Shown here in pieces: positions 1-7,801 of a DNA stretch of 64,000 nucleotides. Source of the stretch: Solirubrobacterales bacterium (GTDB lineage Bacteria; Actinomycetota; Thermoleophilia; Solirubrobacterales; 70-9). The DNA is taken from assembly GCA_016712175.1 (NCBI GenBank), contig JADJRQ010000003.1:62001-126000 (forward strand), in the 5' to 3' direction. The position numbers and the translations under genes are program-made. The notes beneath the pieces are model-generated. The model saw only the letters and a list, made by a program, of their open reading frames with translations, had not been told where the DNA came from and made no database searches. Position 1 is the stretch's first letter, and each line of letters begins with the position of its first letter.

Positions 1-343
1 GATCGATCGGGTCGTCAACTTCCTGATCGAGAACGAGGCTCTGAACGACCGCAAGTTTGCGGTCGAATTCACCACGGACAAGCGGGAGATATCCGGATGG
101 GGCCAGACCCGGATCAGGGAGAACCTTCGCAAGCGCGGAATGCCCGAGGGCCTGATCCAGGAGGCGCTGGCAAAGGACTCGGGGGAGACCGAGGTCGACC
201 GGGCGGCACGTTTGCTGGAAGAACGCGGTGCCGATCTGAGCGATGATCGAGGCAAGAGCCGGGCCCTCGGCCTGCTTTCCCGGCGCGGATACTCCGCCGA
301 GGAGGCGTATGCCGCAATTAGAAGAAATGATTCGGCTGCCTGA
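1..343 (+). CDS. recX: Regulatory protein RecX, C-terminal part (5' end outside window)
   Basis: The reading frame is open from base 2 and ends with TGA at 341-343. The visible 113 or so residues show the RecX three-helix repeats: VVNFLIENEALNDRKFA, the basic GWGQTRIRENLRKRG turn, and a last repeat with ALGLLSRRGYSAEEAYAAIR. RecX binds and modulates RecA filaments in the cytoplasm. Its place just before rny and miaB matches the actinobacterial recA-recX-rny-miaB order, so recA is probably just upstream. The start and the N-terminal half are not in the window. Confidence 0.85.
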   Translation, partial: IDRVVNFLIENEALNDRKFAVEFTTDKREISGWGQTRIRENLRKRGMPEGLIQEALAKDSGETEVDRAARLLEERGADLSDDRGKSRALGLLSRRGYSAEEAYAAIRRNDSAA

Positions 344-363
344 GACTTTGTAGGGGATGTGAA

Positions 364-1875
364 GTGGTCGGTACCCTTGAACTGACCCTCATGGAACTCA
401 GATCCTTCATTCCCGCATGGCTCCGGTCGGAAACGGCTGAACCGGAGGTCGGCGATGGGGGCGGTAGCGGAGTTTCCAACGGCCGGCCAGCGAACGGACA
501 ACACCTCGATCCGTCGGCGATGCCCGGCGGTGAGCCCGGCGCAATGTCTGCCCAGGCCGAGCTCAGGGCTCGGCGGGAAGAGATCATCCGGATGGAGGAG
601 CGCGCCCTCCGCGAGCTCGAATCGGCCCAGACCAAGTTACGGGAGGCCGATCGGCGCAATGACCTGCTCGAAGCCCGCGAAGAGAAAGTCATCGAAGGCG
701 AAGGAGTCGTCGCTGAAGCCCGTGAGCGGCAACTGGAGGAACTTGAACGGATTGCCGGACTGACTCAGGCGCAGGCACGGAAGCTGCTCCTGAAAGAGGT
801 TGAGGCGGATGCCAGCCATCAGGCAGGACTGACCATCAAGCGGGTCGAGGATGAGGCCAAGCTCGAATCGGAACGTCGCGCCCGGGGCATCCTCGCGGTT
901 GCAATGCAGCGGCTCGCTTCGCAGCAGTCGATCGAAGGCAATACCCATTCGATTCATCTTCCTTCCGAGGACATGAAGGGCCGCATCATCGGCAAGGACG
1001 GTCGAAACATCCGCGCTCTCGAGAACCTGACCGGCGTCGACATCATCATCGACGAGACCCCGGAAACTGTGGTGCTCTCAAGCTTCGACGGAGTGCGCCG
1101 CGAAGTTGCGAGGCTGACCCTCGAGAAGCTGATCGCCGACGGGCGCATTCATCCGGCTTCCTGTGAAGCCGCCTTTGCGGAATCGGAAGCCGAACTCGAT
1201 GACTTCATGATCGAGGTGGCGGAGTCCGCCCTGCTCGATGCCCGGGTGACCGGCGTTCACCCGGAACTCGTCCGGCTGCTGGGTCGCCTCCGTTTCCGGA
1301 CGAGCTACAGCCAGAACGTGCTCGCTCACCTGGTCGAGTCGTCCCAACTGGCGGCGATGATGGCGGCCGAACTCGGTGCTTCGGTTGAAATTGCCCGGCG
1401 GGCGGCCCTGCTCCATGACATCGGCAAGGCAGTCAGCCACGAAGTCGAAGGCACGCATGCTTTGGTCGGAGCCAGGCTGGCTCGCCGCTACGACGAAATT
1501 GACGCGATCACCCACGCGATCGAGGCCCACCACAACGAGATCGAACCTGTGACTGTGGAGGCAGTGATCGTTCAGGCGGCCGACGCCTTGTCCGGCGCCC
1601 GTCCCGGCGCCCGGGGTGATTCGCTCGAGCAGTACGTGACCAGGCTGGGCGATCTGGAGGAAATCGCGCTGCGCCAGACGGGGGTGAAGAAGGTCTACGC
1701 GATGCAGGCCGGTCGCGAAATCCGGGTCATCGTCGACCCGGGCCAGGTCGACGACCGCACCGTGGCCGTAATTTCGCATGAGATTGCCTCCGCCATCGAG
1801 CGGGAGATGGAGTATCCGGGGCAGATCAAGATCACCGTGATCCGCGAGCTCCGGGCGACCAAGATCGCCCACTAG
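364..1875 (+). CDS. rny: Ribonuclease Y without an obvious membrane anchor
   Basis: This 503-residue protein is an endoribonuclease that starts mRNA decay. From the N-terminus it has a polar Gly/Pro-rich stretch (about 20-60), a charged coiled coil (about 62-185), a KH domain with GRIIGKDGRNIR at 206-217, and an HD domain with the HD pair at 351-352 (ALLHDIGKAVSHEVEGTHA). The GTG start at 364 has an AGGGGA ribosome site six bases upstream, and recX ends 20 bases before. Members of this family usually begin with a transmembrane helix; here the first 60 residues show no 18-20 residue hydrophobic run, so the enzyme may be soluble or anchored by a partner. An N-terminal sequence error cannot be excluded. 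Confidence 0.92.
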   Translation: MVGTLELTLMELRSFIPAWLRSETAEPEVGDGGGSGVSNGRPANGQHLDPSAMPGGEPGAMSAQAELRARREEIIRMEERALRELESAQTKLREADRRNDLLEAREEKVIEGEGVVAEARERQLEELERIAGLTQAQARKLLLKEVEADASHQAGLTIKRVEDEAKLESERRARGILAVAMQRLASQQSIEGNTHSIHLPSEDMKGRIIGKDGRNIRALENLTGVDIIIDETPETVVLSSFDGVRREVARLTLEKLIADGRIHPASCEAAFAESEAELDDFMIEVAESALLDARVTGVHPELVRLLGRLRFRTSYSQNVLAHLVESSQLAAMMAAELGASVEIARRAALLHDIGKAVSHEVEGTHALVGARLARRYDEIDAITHAIEAHHNEIEPVTVEAVIVQAADALSGARPGARGDSLEQYVTRLGDLEEIALRQTGVKKVYAMQAGREIRVIVDPGQVDDRTVAVISHEIASAIEREMEYPGQIKITVIRELRATKIAH

Positions 1876-1945
1876 AGAGCCGTTTCAGGCTTTTGTTCCC
1901 GCCGCAGGGCAAACCACCTCGGCCAGCAGGTAGGATTCGCCTTCG

Positions 1946-2212
1946 ATGGATCTCCAGACCACCTTCATCATTTTCGGTATCTGCCTCGCGCTCCTCGCCG
2001 TATTGACGACTCTTGTCGGCATGCGCACCCCGGACTTTCCGAGCAAGGGTGTGCTGGCAGGGCTTCTGATCGTGGGTGTGTTCCTCGTCGCTGGAACCAC
2101 GACCTTCGCGGTGAAGCTGGCGCAGCACGAGCAGGAACAGCGCGAACACGGTGAACTGGCCGGGGGCGAAGAAGCCTCGGTACAGCCGGTCGTCGTTCCC
2201 TCCCGCCTCTGA
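1946..2212 (+). CDS. Small two-helix membrane protein, function unknown
   Basis: The 88-residue product has two hydrophobic segments (about residues 6-25 and 36-57) and a charged, Glu/Gln-rich tail (about 60-88). It lies between rny and miaB on the same strand, 70 bases after rny. The codon bias is the same as in the neighbours, which supports a real gene. I do not recognise a named family. Position and topology suggest a membrane protein co-transcribed with the RNA-processing genes, but no function can be deduced. Confidence 0.7.
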   Translation: MDLQTTFIIFGICLALLAVLTTLVGMRTPDFPSKGVLAGLLIVGVFLVAGTTTFAVKLAQHEQEQREHGELAGGEEASVQPVVVPSRL

Positions 2213-2261
2213 TCGGCCACGCGGCCTTACTTTTTTACCGGTGCCGGTAACCTCGTCACCG

Positions 2262-3584
2262 ATGAAGAAGTTCCACCTCACCACCTTTGGCTGCCAGATG
2301 AACGCGCACGATTCCGAGCGCATGAAAGGCATGCTGACTTCGCTTGGATACGCGGAGGTCGAAGCGCGGGACGACGCCGACTTGATCCTCTTCAACACAT
2401 GTTCGATCCGTGAAAATGCCGACAACCGTTTCATCTCCCACCTCGGTGAAGCGAAACGTCTGAAGACCGAGGATCCCGGGCGAATCGTCGGAGTCGGTGG
2501 CTGTTGGGCCCAGTCGGTCAAGGAAGAGGTTTTCCGCCGTTTTCCGTTCGTCGATGTCGCTTTCGGCCCGGGACAGATCCATCGCCTGGCCGAGTTTCTG
2601 AACTCGGACTCCCTGACCGCCCAGGGCTACTTCGAATTCGAGGAGTTTTCGGGGGATCTGCCATCGCATCGGGAGCGTCAGTTCCAGGGCTGGCTCCAGA
2701 TTTCGCAGGGCTGCAATTGCGCCTGCTCGTACTGCATCGTGCCGACAACCCGGGGGCGCGAAGAGAGCCGCGACCCCGACCTCCTGATCGCCGAGGCCGA
2801 ACGTCAGTCCGCCGAAGGCGTGATCGAACTGACCCTGCTCGGACAGAACGTCAACAGCTACGGGCGGGATCTGCCGAAAGAAACCCGGATCCGTTTCTCC
2901 GATCTGCTTCGCCGGGTTGATCAGGTCGACGGCATCGAACGGATCCGTTACACCAGTCCGCACCCCAAAGACATGCGCGAGGACGTGATCGAGGCCCACG
3001 CGGAGTTATCCGGACTCTGTGAGCACATTCACCTGCCGCTCCAGTCCGGTTCGAGTGTGATCCTCAAGAAGATGCGCCGCACTTACACCCGCGAGCGCTA
3101 CATGGACCGCGTCGCGATGATCCGCGAACGCCTGCCCGACTGCGGCATCACGACTGACATCATCGTCGGCTTTCCCGGGGAGTCAGATGAGGACTTCGCC
3201 CAGACCCTCGAAGTAGTCGAAGAGGTCGGCTACGACGGCGCCTTCACCTTCATCTATTCACCTCGACGGGGGACGCTCGCCGCGGAAATGGACGGGCAAG
3301 TTTCGCACCCGGTAAAGAAGGAACGGATGGCCGCGCTACTTGAGGTCGTCCAGCGCAGGGCCAAAGCCGAAGCCCAGCGTTTCGTCGGGCGCCCGCTCGA
3401 GGTGCTGGTCGAAGGCCCGAGCCGAAACGATCCGACCCGGATCCGCGGACGCAGCCGTCAGAACAAGGCCGTGAACTTCGAAGGAACCGCTTTGCCCGGC
3501 CAGCTGGTCGAAGTTGACATCACGGAGGCCACGTCGCAGTCCCTGACCGGCACAGAGAGGTTGCTCAGCAGGATCGCGGTGTGA
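2262..3584 (+). CDS. miaB: tRNA-2-methylthio-N6-dimethylallyladenosine synthase MiaB
   Basis: This radical SAM methylthiotransferase adds the 2-methylthio group to i6A37 of tRNA, after MiaA. The ATG at 2262 gives 440 residues, normal for the family; the frame is open further upstream but without conserved sequence. The N-terminal UPF0004 domain has cysteines C11, C47 and C81 for the auxiliary cluster. The radical SAM CxxxCxxC is C151, C155, C158 (QGCNCACSYC). A TRAM domain ends the protein. The gene overlaps the miaA start by four bases, so the two tRNA modification steps are coupled. Confidence 0.95.
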   Translation: MKKFHLTTFGCQMNAHDSERMKGMLTSLGYAEVEARDDADLILFNTCSIRENADNRFISHLGEAKRLKTEDPGRIVGVGGCWAQSVKEEVFRRFPFVDVAFGPGQIHRLAEFLNSDSLTAQGYFEFEEFSGDLPSHRERQFQGWLQISQGCNCACSYCIVPTTRGREESRDPDLLIAEAERQSAEGVIELTLLGQNVNSYGRDLPKETRIRFSDLLRRVDQVDGIERIRYTSPHPKDMREDVIEAHAELSGLCEHIHLPLQSGSSVILKKMRRTYTRERYMDRVAMIRERLPDCGITTDIIVGFPGESDEDFAQTLEVVEEVGYDGAFTFIYSPRRGTLAAEMDGQVSHPVKKERMAALLEVVQRRAKAEAQRFVGRPLEVLVEGPSRNDPTRIRGRSRQNKAVNFEGTALPGQLVEVDITEATSQSLTGTERLLSRIAV

Positions 3585-4552
3585 AGGCCGCAATGACCAC
3601 TGGCCTTGACCCTGAAGCCGGCTCATTCGACCGCCCCGTCATCGCGGTCTTCGGGCCGACCGGGATTGGCAAGACCGGTGTGGTCATCGAACTGGCGGAC
3701 CTCCTGCGGGCCCGGGGTTCGCGGCCGGTGGCGATCAACTGCGATGCGATTCAGGTCTACGCCGGGCTCGAGGTCCTGAGTGGGGCCGCGAGTGCTGAAG
3801 AGAGTGCTCGCCTCGAGCACCGCTTGACCGGATTTGTCCCGATCGATGAGGAATACAGCGCCGGGCGTTACGGGGAACGTGCCCACGAGGAGATTGACCG
3901 TTGCCTCGCTGCAGAAATGCAGCCGATCATCGTCGGTGGCACGGGCCTCTACCTGAGGGCGGCGCTGACTGACCTCGACTTCCGGCCGGCTGTGCCGGAT
4001 GCGCTGCGGGAAGAGGTTGAGAACGAGCTCGAAGAGCGCGGTCCGGAGGCGATGCACAAGACCCTGCCGCCGGAGTTTCAGGGTTCGATCCACCCGAACG
4101 ACCGCAAACGAATTGCCCGCACGATCGAGTTGATCCGCGATGGCCAGTCGCCGGCGCCCGACCACAAAGGCGGAGGCGAGCTCTGGACTGCCGATCTGCG
4201 CCGGCCAACTCTTCTGTTCGGTCTGGTCGAAGGCGACGAGGCTCTGGTCGAGAGGATCGACGCTCGGGTTGAAGCGATGGCAGTGCAAGGTGCGGCTGGA
4301 GAGATCGAAAGGGCCATCGCCGCGAATGCTTCAAGAACGGCCCGGGCGGCGATCGGCTTCCCCGAGTTCCTCGACGGCGACCTCGACCGGGTAAAGCTCC
4401 TCCACCGGCGCTACGGCCGCCGCCAGATGACCTGGATGCGTCGAATGGCCGGGGTCGAAATCGTCGAACGGGGGGGCCGGGCCGACGAGGCGATAGCTGA
4501 TGAAATCCTCGAACGCATCGACATCCAAGTCGCACAGCGAAACTATTCGTGA
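3581..4552 (+). CDS. miaA: tRNA dimethylallyltransferase MiaA
   Basis: MiaA transfers a dimethylallyl group to A37 of tRNAs reading UNN codons. The P-loop is GPTGIGKT at residues 25-32, followed by the NCDAIQVYAGLEVLSGA substrate region and the GGTGLYLRAAL motif. The GTG start overlaps the miaB stop (GTGA); an ATG five codons in is an alternative. The length of 323 residues fits. The last eleven or so codons and the stop lie inside the first copy of a 33-base tandem repeat, so the C-terminus (ending IDIQVAQRNYS) may have been changed by the repeat. Confidence 0.94.
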   Translation: MKAAMTTGLDPEAGSFDRPVIAVFGPTGIGKTGVVIELADLLRARGSRPVAINCDAIQVYAGLEVLSGAASAEESARLEHRLTGFVPIDEEYSAGRYGERAHEEIDRCLAAEMQPIIVGGTGLYLRAALTDLDFRPAVPDALREEVENELEERGPEAMHKTLPPEFQGSIHPNDRKRIARTIELIRDGQSPAPDHKGGGELWTADLRRPTLLFGLVEGDEALVERIDARVEAMAVQGAAGEIERAIAANASRTARAAIGFPEFLDGDLDRVKLLHRRYGRRQMTWMRRMAGVEIVERGGRADEAIADEILERIDIQVAQRNYS

Positions 4553-4638
4553 CTTATCCAAGTCGCACAGTAAAACCATTCGTGACTTCTGATGAGCGAA
4601 GTGACTTGGATTCCTTGTTCTCGCGAAGTGACTTGGAT
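4523..4638. repeat. Tandem 33-bp direct repeat plus two inverted short copies
   Basis: Two adjacent 33-base units occupy 4523-4555 and 4556-4588 and differ at only three positions. Each starts atccaagtcgcacag and ends attcgtgactt. Downstream, gcgaagtgacttggat occurs at 4596-4611 and again at 4623-4638. Its last nine bases (gacttggat) are the exact reverse complement of the atccaagtc that starts each 33-mer. The cluster covers the 3' end of miaA and the gap before dapF. The inverted copies could fold as hairpins in the transcript. I saw no other copy in this window. Confidence 0.85.
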
Positions 4639-4693
4639 GCCTTGATCCTCCGAAATGCAGCGGACGGCTCTTACCAATAGCTTGCGGGGCCGC

Positions 4694-5539
4694 ATGAAAT
4701 TCGAGAAATGGCAAGCCCTGGGGAACGACTATGTGATCGTCGAGGAAGAGGCCCTTCCCTGGGAACTCAACCAGCAGCGAATCCAGCGGATTTGCGATCC
4801 GCACTTCGGTGTCGGATCAGACGGCGTGCTCCTGATTTCCCGCAGTGAGGACCCCGCGTACGTGGCCAAGCTTCGGATCTTCAATCCCGACGGTTCCGAG
4901 GCCGAACTCTCCGGAAACGGTGCCCGCGAAGCCGTGCTGTACATGCGGCGCCACAACTGGACCAAGGATGACGAATTCACCATCCTGACCCAGTCCGGAC
5001 CGGTCACCCCGCAGATCACTTCCGAGCGCACCTGTTCGGTCCGAATGGGACGCGCTTCAACGACTTCAAGCGATTTCCCCAGCGGTGATGCCAATGGCCT
5101 CGGCACCGTTTCGTCGGCAGGACGCGACTGGAACTTCCGACACGTTTCGGTCGGCAACCCGCAATGTGCGATCGAGGTCGGTGCCGATATCGAAGGACTC
5201 GAGCTGGCGAAGATCGGGCCGGAGATCGAAAACAGCGGGCTCTTCCCGAACCGCACGAATGTCTCCTTCTTCCGCGTCTCGGGTTCCCGGGTGCGCGCCC
5301 GGATTTTCGAGCGCGGCGTGGGTGAGACCCTCTCTTCCGGCACCGGCGCGAGTGGGGCCGCTGTTGCCGCATTTCTCGGGGGTGCGCCGAGCCCGATCAC
5401 TGTCGAACTCGACGGCGGCGAACTGCTCGTGGAGATTTCTTCTGACCTGGATGTGTCACTCACCGGCTGGGCCGATCCCATACTTTCGGGCGAACTCGCG
5501 CCCGAGTTGGTCGACGCAATGGCCGGCCTCACCGCCTGA
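4694..5539 (+). CDS. dapF: DapF-family diaminopimelate epimerase with Ser in place of both catalytic Cys
   Basis: DapF interconverts LL- and meso-diaminopimelate using two cysteines as acid and base. The ATG at 4694 gives 281 residues with the family fold signatures: ALGNDYVIVE near the start, FNPDGSEAELSGNGAR (64-78), the VGNPQ motif, RTNVSFF, and FERGVGETLSSGTGAS (205-220). The catalytic cysteine positions are Ser73 (codon TCC at 4910-4912; CGNG in classic enzymes) and Ser215 (TCC at 5336-5338; ACGTGA in classic enzymes). All other motif residues are kept, so the fold is probably intact but the usual two-thiol mechanism is not available. An ATG at 4655 is a less likely start. The next gene is a DAP aminotransferase. 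Confidence 0.85.
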   Translation: MKFEKWQALGNDYVIVEEEALPWELNQQRIQRICDPHFGVGSDGVLLISRSEDPAYVAKLRIFNPDGSEAELSGNGAREAVLYMRRHNWTKDDEFTILTQSGPVTPQITSERTCSVRMGRASTTSSDFPSGDANGLGTVSSAGRDWNFRHVSVGNPQCAIEVGADIEGLELAKIGPEIENSGLFPNRTNVSFFRVSGSRVRARIFERGVGETLSSGTGASGAAVAAFLGGAPSPITVELDGGELLVEISSDLDVSLTGWADPILSGELAPELVDAMAGLTA

Positions 5540-5555
5540 TTACCGAAAGGAACAC

Positions 5556-6626
5556 TTGGCTCTCACTGATCCCTCCAAGCGACTCGAAGCGATGCCCCCC
5601 TACAAGTTCGCCGAGCTGGAACGCCAGATCTCGGACAAGCGTGCAGCGGGCATTGACGTAATCAGCCTGGGTATCGGTGACCCCGACATGCCGACCTACG
5701 CTCATGTGGTCCAGGCGATGCAGGCAGCTGTGGCCGAGAACGGCAACCAGAAGTATCCGAGCAACCGGGGCCGTGAGGAATTCCGGCAGGCCTTCTCCAA
5801 CTTCTACGGTGACCGGTTCGGTGTCGAGATCGATCCCGATTCGGAAGTGATCCCGGCGATTGGCGCCAAGGAGTGCATCTACAACCTCTGTTTCGCTTTC
5901 CTCGACCCGGGCGACGTCGCCCTGGCCTCGGATCCCGGATACCCGGTCTATACCGGGGGGCCGATCCTGGCCGGCGCGGAAGCTGTACTGCTGCCGCTCA
6001 AAGAGGAACTCGGATTTGCCCCCGACCTCGACGCGATCGACGAACAGACGGCCGAGCGGGCGCGGCTGCTTTTCCTCAACTATCCGAACAACCCGAGCGG
6101 CGCGATCGTGCCGGAAGGGTTCTTCGAAAAGGTGGTCGAGTTCGCGAAGCAGAACGACATCCTGGTCGTCCACGACAACGCCTATTCCGAAACGACCTAC
6201 GACGGCTACGTCGCACCGAGCTTCCTGGCCACGCCGGGAGCCAAAGAGGTTGGTGTTGAAGTCTTCTCGCTTTCGAAGGGCTACAACATGACCGGCTGGC
6301 GGGTCGGGGCGATCCTCGGCAACGCCGAAGCGATCCAGACCTACTGGCGACTCAAGACCAACGTCGATTCGGGCCTTTTCGAATCGGTTCAGCTGGCCGC
6401 GGTTGCCGCCCTCGAAGGTCCGCAGGACACGCTCGAGGAAATGAACGCGATCTACGCCCGCCGTCGCGACCTGGTGGTCGACACCCTGCGCGCGATCGGC
6501 GTCGACGTGGCAAGTCCGAAGGGCACGATCTACGTCTGGGCGCCGGTGCCCGAGGGTTATACCTCGACCTCGTTTTGCGAAAAGGTCCTCGAAGAGGCGG
6601 CCGTGGTTGTCTTATCTGTTGCATAG
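5556..6626 (+). CDS. LL-diaminopimelate aminotransferase-like PLP enzyme, C-terminus truncated
   Basis: This is a fold type I (class I/II) aminotransferase of the DapL type, which makes LL-DAP from tetrahydrodipicolinate. A TTG at 5556 preceded by GAAAGG fits the conserved beginning (SKRLEAMPPYKFAELE). Visible motifs are SLGIGDPDMPT, NYPNNPSGA (175-183), VVHDNAYS, and the PLP lysine K241 in SLSKGYNMTGWRVG. At residue 356 the protein stops after EEAAVVVLSVA, roughly 30-40 residues before the usual end, so the C-terminal strand with the substrate carboxylate-binding arginine is missing. None of the three frames continues the family sequence. A GC-rich hairpin element follows at once. The gene may be inactive; the product name is inferred. 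Confidence 0.8.
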   Translation: MALTDPSKRLEAMPPYKFAELERQISDKRAAGIDVISLGIGDPDMPTYAHVVQAMQAAVAENGNQKYPSNRGREEFRQAFSNFYGDRFGVEIDPDSEVIPAIGAKECIYNLCFAFLDPGDVALASDPGYPVYTGGPILAGAEAVLLPLKEELGFAPDLDAIDEQTAERARLLFLNYPNNPSGAIVPEGFFEKVVEFAKQNDILVVHDNAYSETTYDGYVAPSFLATPGAKEVGVEVFSLSKGYNMTGWRVGAILGNAEAIQTYWRLKTNVDSGLFESVQLAAVAALEGPQDTLEEMNAIYARRRDLVVDTLRAIGVDVASPKGTIYVWAPVPEGYTSTSFCEKVLEEAAVVVLSVA

Positions 6627-6632
6627 GCGCTT

Positions 6633-6755
6633 GGTGGGTTTCGGGCCGCGGGGGCACGTCCTCCGGGGCAACGCTCCCCGTATCGGGGCGAATCGCGCGA
6701 TTGCCTCGGTCGCCAGCCCTCCGGGCGCACCCCCGCGGCCCACACCCGCCTGCCG
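6633..6755. other. GC-rich multi-hairpin element between convergent genes
   Basis: A 12-base inverted repeat, gggccgcggggg at 6643-6654 and cccccgcggccc at 6730-6741, closes a loop of about 75 bases and can be extended outward by ggtggg with cccgcc across a small internal loop. Inside lie three more self-complementary segments: cgggg/ccccg around 6664-6680, the perfect palindrome aatcgcgcgatt near 6691-6702, and gccc-tcc-gggc near 6716-6725. The whole resembles a closed multi-branch structure. It lies between the truncated aminotransferase gene and the convergent epimerase gene and could act as a bidirectional terminator or a repeat element. No tRNA T-loop is present. Confidence 0.6.
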
Positions 6756-6783
6756 CGGCAGAGCAGGTCCCGGGCACCACCCT

Positions 6784-7764
6784 CTAAAGGCGGCCCTCGG
6801 CCTTGAAGGTGTCTCTTAGGCCGGTTTCGAGATCTCGGGGGCGGAAGCCTAGTTCTTTCTTCGCCTTCTCCGGGTTTGCCCAGAAGGTGACTCCGTCGGT
6901 TGACGCGATCAGTTCACGGAGGTTTGGCGGTTGGCCCATGAGCTTTCCGACCAGCGGACCGACCGGCCGCAGCAACTTGAGCAGCCCGGTCGGCATCGCC
7001 CGGGACGGTGCTTTCTTGCCGGCGACCCGGGCCGAGGTCTCGATGATCTCGCGCATGGTGACGTTGTCCGAAGTCAGGATGTAGCTCTCGCCGATCCTGC
7101 CTTTGTCGAGGATCAGGATCAGGCCGGCGGCGACGTCGTCGACGTAAGCGAGACCGGTGCCGAAGTCCGGGAAGGGCATCAAAGGCAGCTTGCCGTCAAG
7201 GAACTGGTGGATCGTCCCGGCAAGGGCCGAGTGGTCGTCGGGGCCGTAAACCCCGGCCGGCTGGGCGATCACGCAGGGCAGGTTCCTGTTTTCGATCAGG
7301 TCCTTGGCAATCTGGTGGGCTTCGTACTTCGTTTCTTCGTAGTACGAGGTGAAGTTGAGGTTGGGGCGTTCGAAAGACTCGTCGACCATCTCGTGGCTCG
7401 TGTTGCCGAAAACCGCGCAGGTCGAGACGTAGAGAACGCGTGGGATGCTGGCATCAAGGCAGGCGTTGAGCACGTTCGAGGTGCCGTCAATGTTCGCCTC
7501 TTTGAGTGCCTGGCGGCGGGACTCCGGGATGCCGACCTCGTAGAGGGCCGCGTTGTGGACCACGGCGTCGCTTCCCTGCATCTGCACGGCCAGGCGGTCC
7601 TGGTCGGAAAGGTCGCCGTCGACCAGCTCGCAGCCGAGGTCGCTGAGACCTGTTGCCTTCGAGCGATCACGGACCAGACAGGTCAGGTTGTGCCCCTGTT
7701 CCGTCAGCTGCCTCGCCGTGGAGGTTCCGATGAATCCGGTTGCGCCAGTCATGAAGATCTTCAT
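6784..7764 (-). CDS. NAD(P)-dependent epimerase/dehydratase (extended SDR)
   Basis: The 326-residue protein opens with the Rossmann motif TGATGFIG and has the extended-SDR features GDLSD, VVHNAALYEVG, the STCAVFG serine region and the catalytic YxxxK in SYYEETKYEAHQ. It is closest in pattern to dihydroflavonol reductase-like or NAD-dependent epimerase proteins that act on hydroxy or keto groups. The substrate cannot be named. The gene is transcribed towards the aminotransferase and divergently from hflX, with only 37 bases between the two starts. Confidence 0.85.
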   Translation of the reverse strand: MKIFMTGATGFIGTSTARQLTEQGHNLTCLVRDRSKATGLSDLGCELVDGDLSDQDRLAVQMQGSDAVVHNAALYEVGIPESRRQALKEANIDGTSNVLNACLDASIPRVLYVSTCAVFGNTSHEMVDESFERPNLNFTSYYEETKYEAHQIAKDLIENRNLPCVIAQPAGVYGPDDHSALAGTIHQFLDGKLPLMPFPDFGTGLAYVDDVAAGLILILDKGRIGESYILTSDNVTMREIIETSARVAGKKAPSRAMPTGLLKLLRPVGPLVGKLMGQPPNLRELIASTDGVTFWANPEKAKKELGFRPRDLETGLRDTFKAEGRL

Positions 7765-7801
7765 GGACAGGCAGGCTACCCGGAATGCCTAGGATGGAGA
7801 C

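Noticed and set aside
1078..1872. Long minus-strand open frame opposite rny, and similar long antisense frames opposite many genes
   Set aside because: High GC content creates such frames; they have shadow composition, no ribosome sites and no recognisable domains.
4523..4588. The 33-bp repeats as a CRISPR array
   Set aside because: The two units are directly adjacent with no spacers, there are only two, and no cas gene is present.
6633..6755. The cloverleaf-like element as a tRNA gene
   Set aside because: There is no TTC-containing T-loop, no D-loop GG, and the arm lengths do not fit a tRNA.
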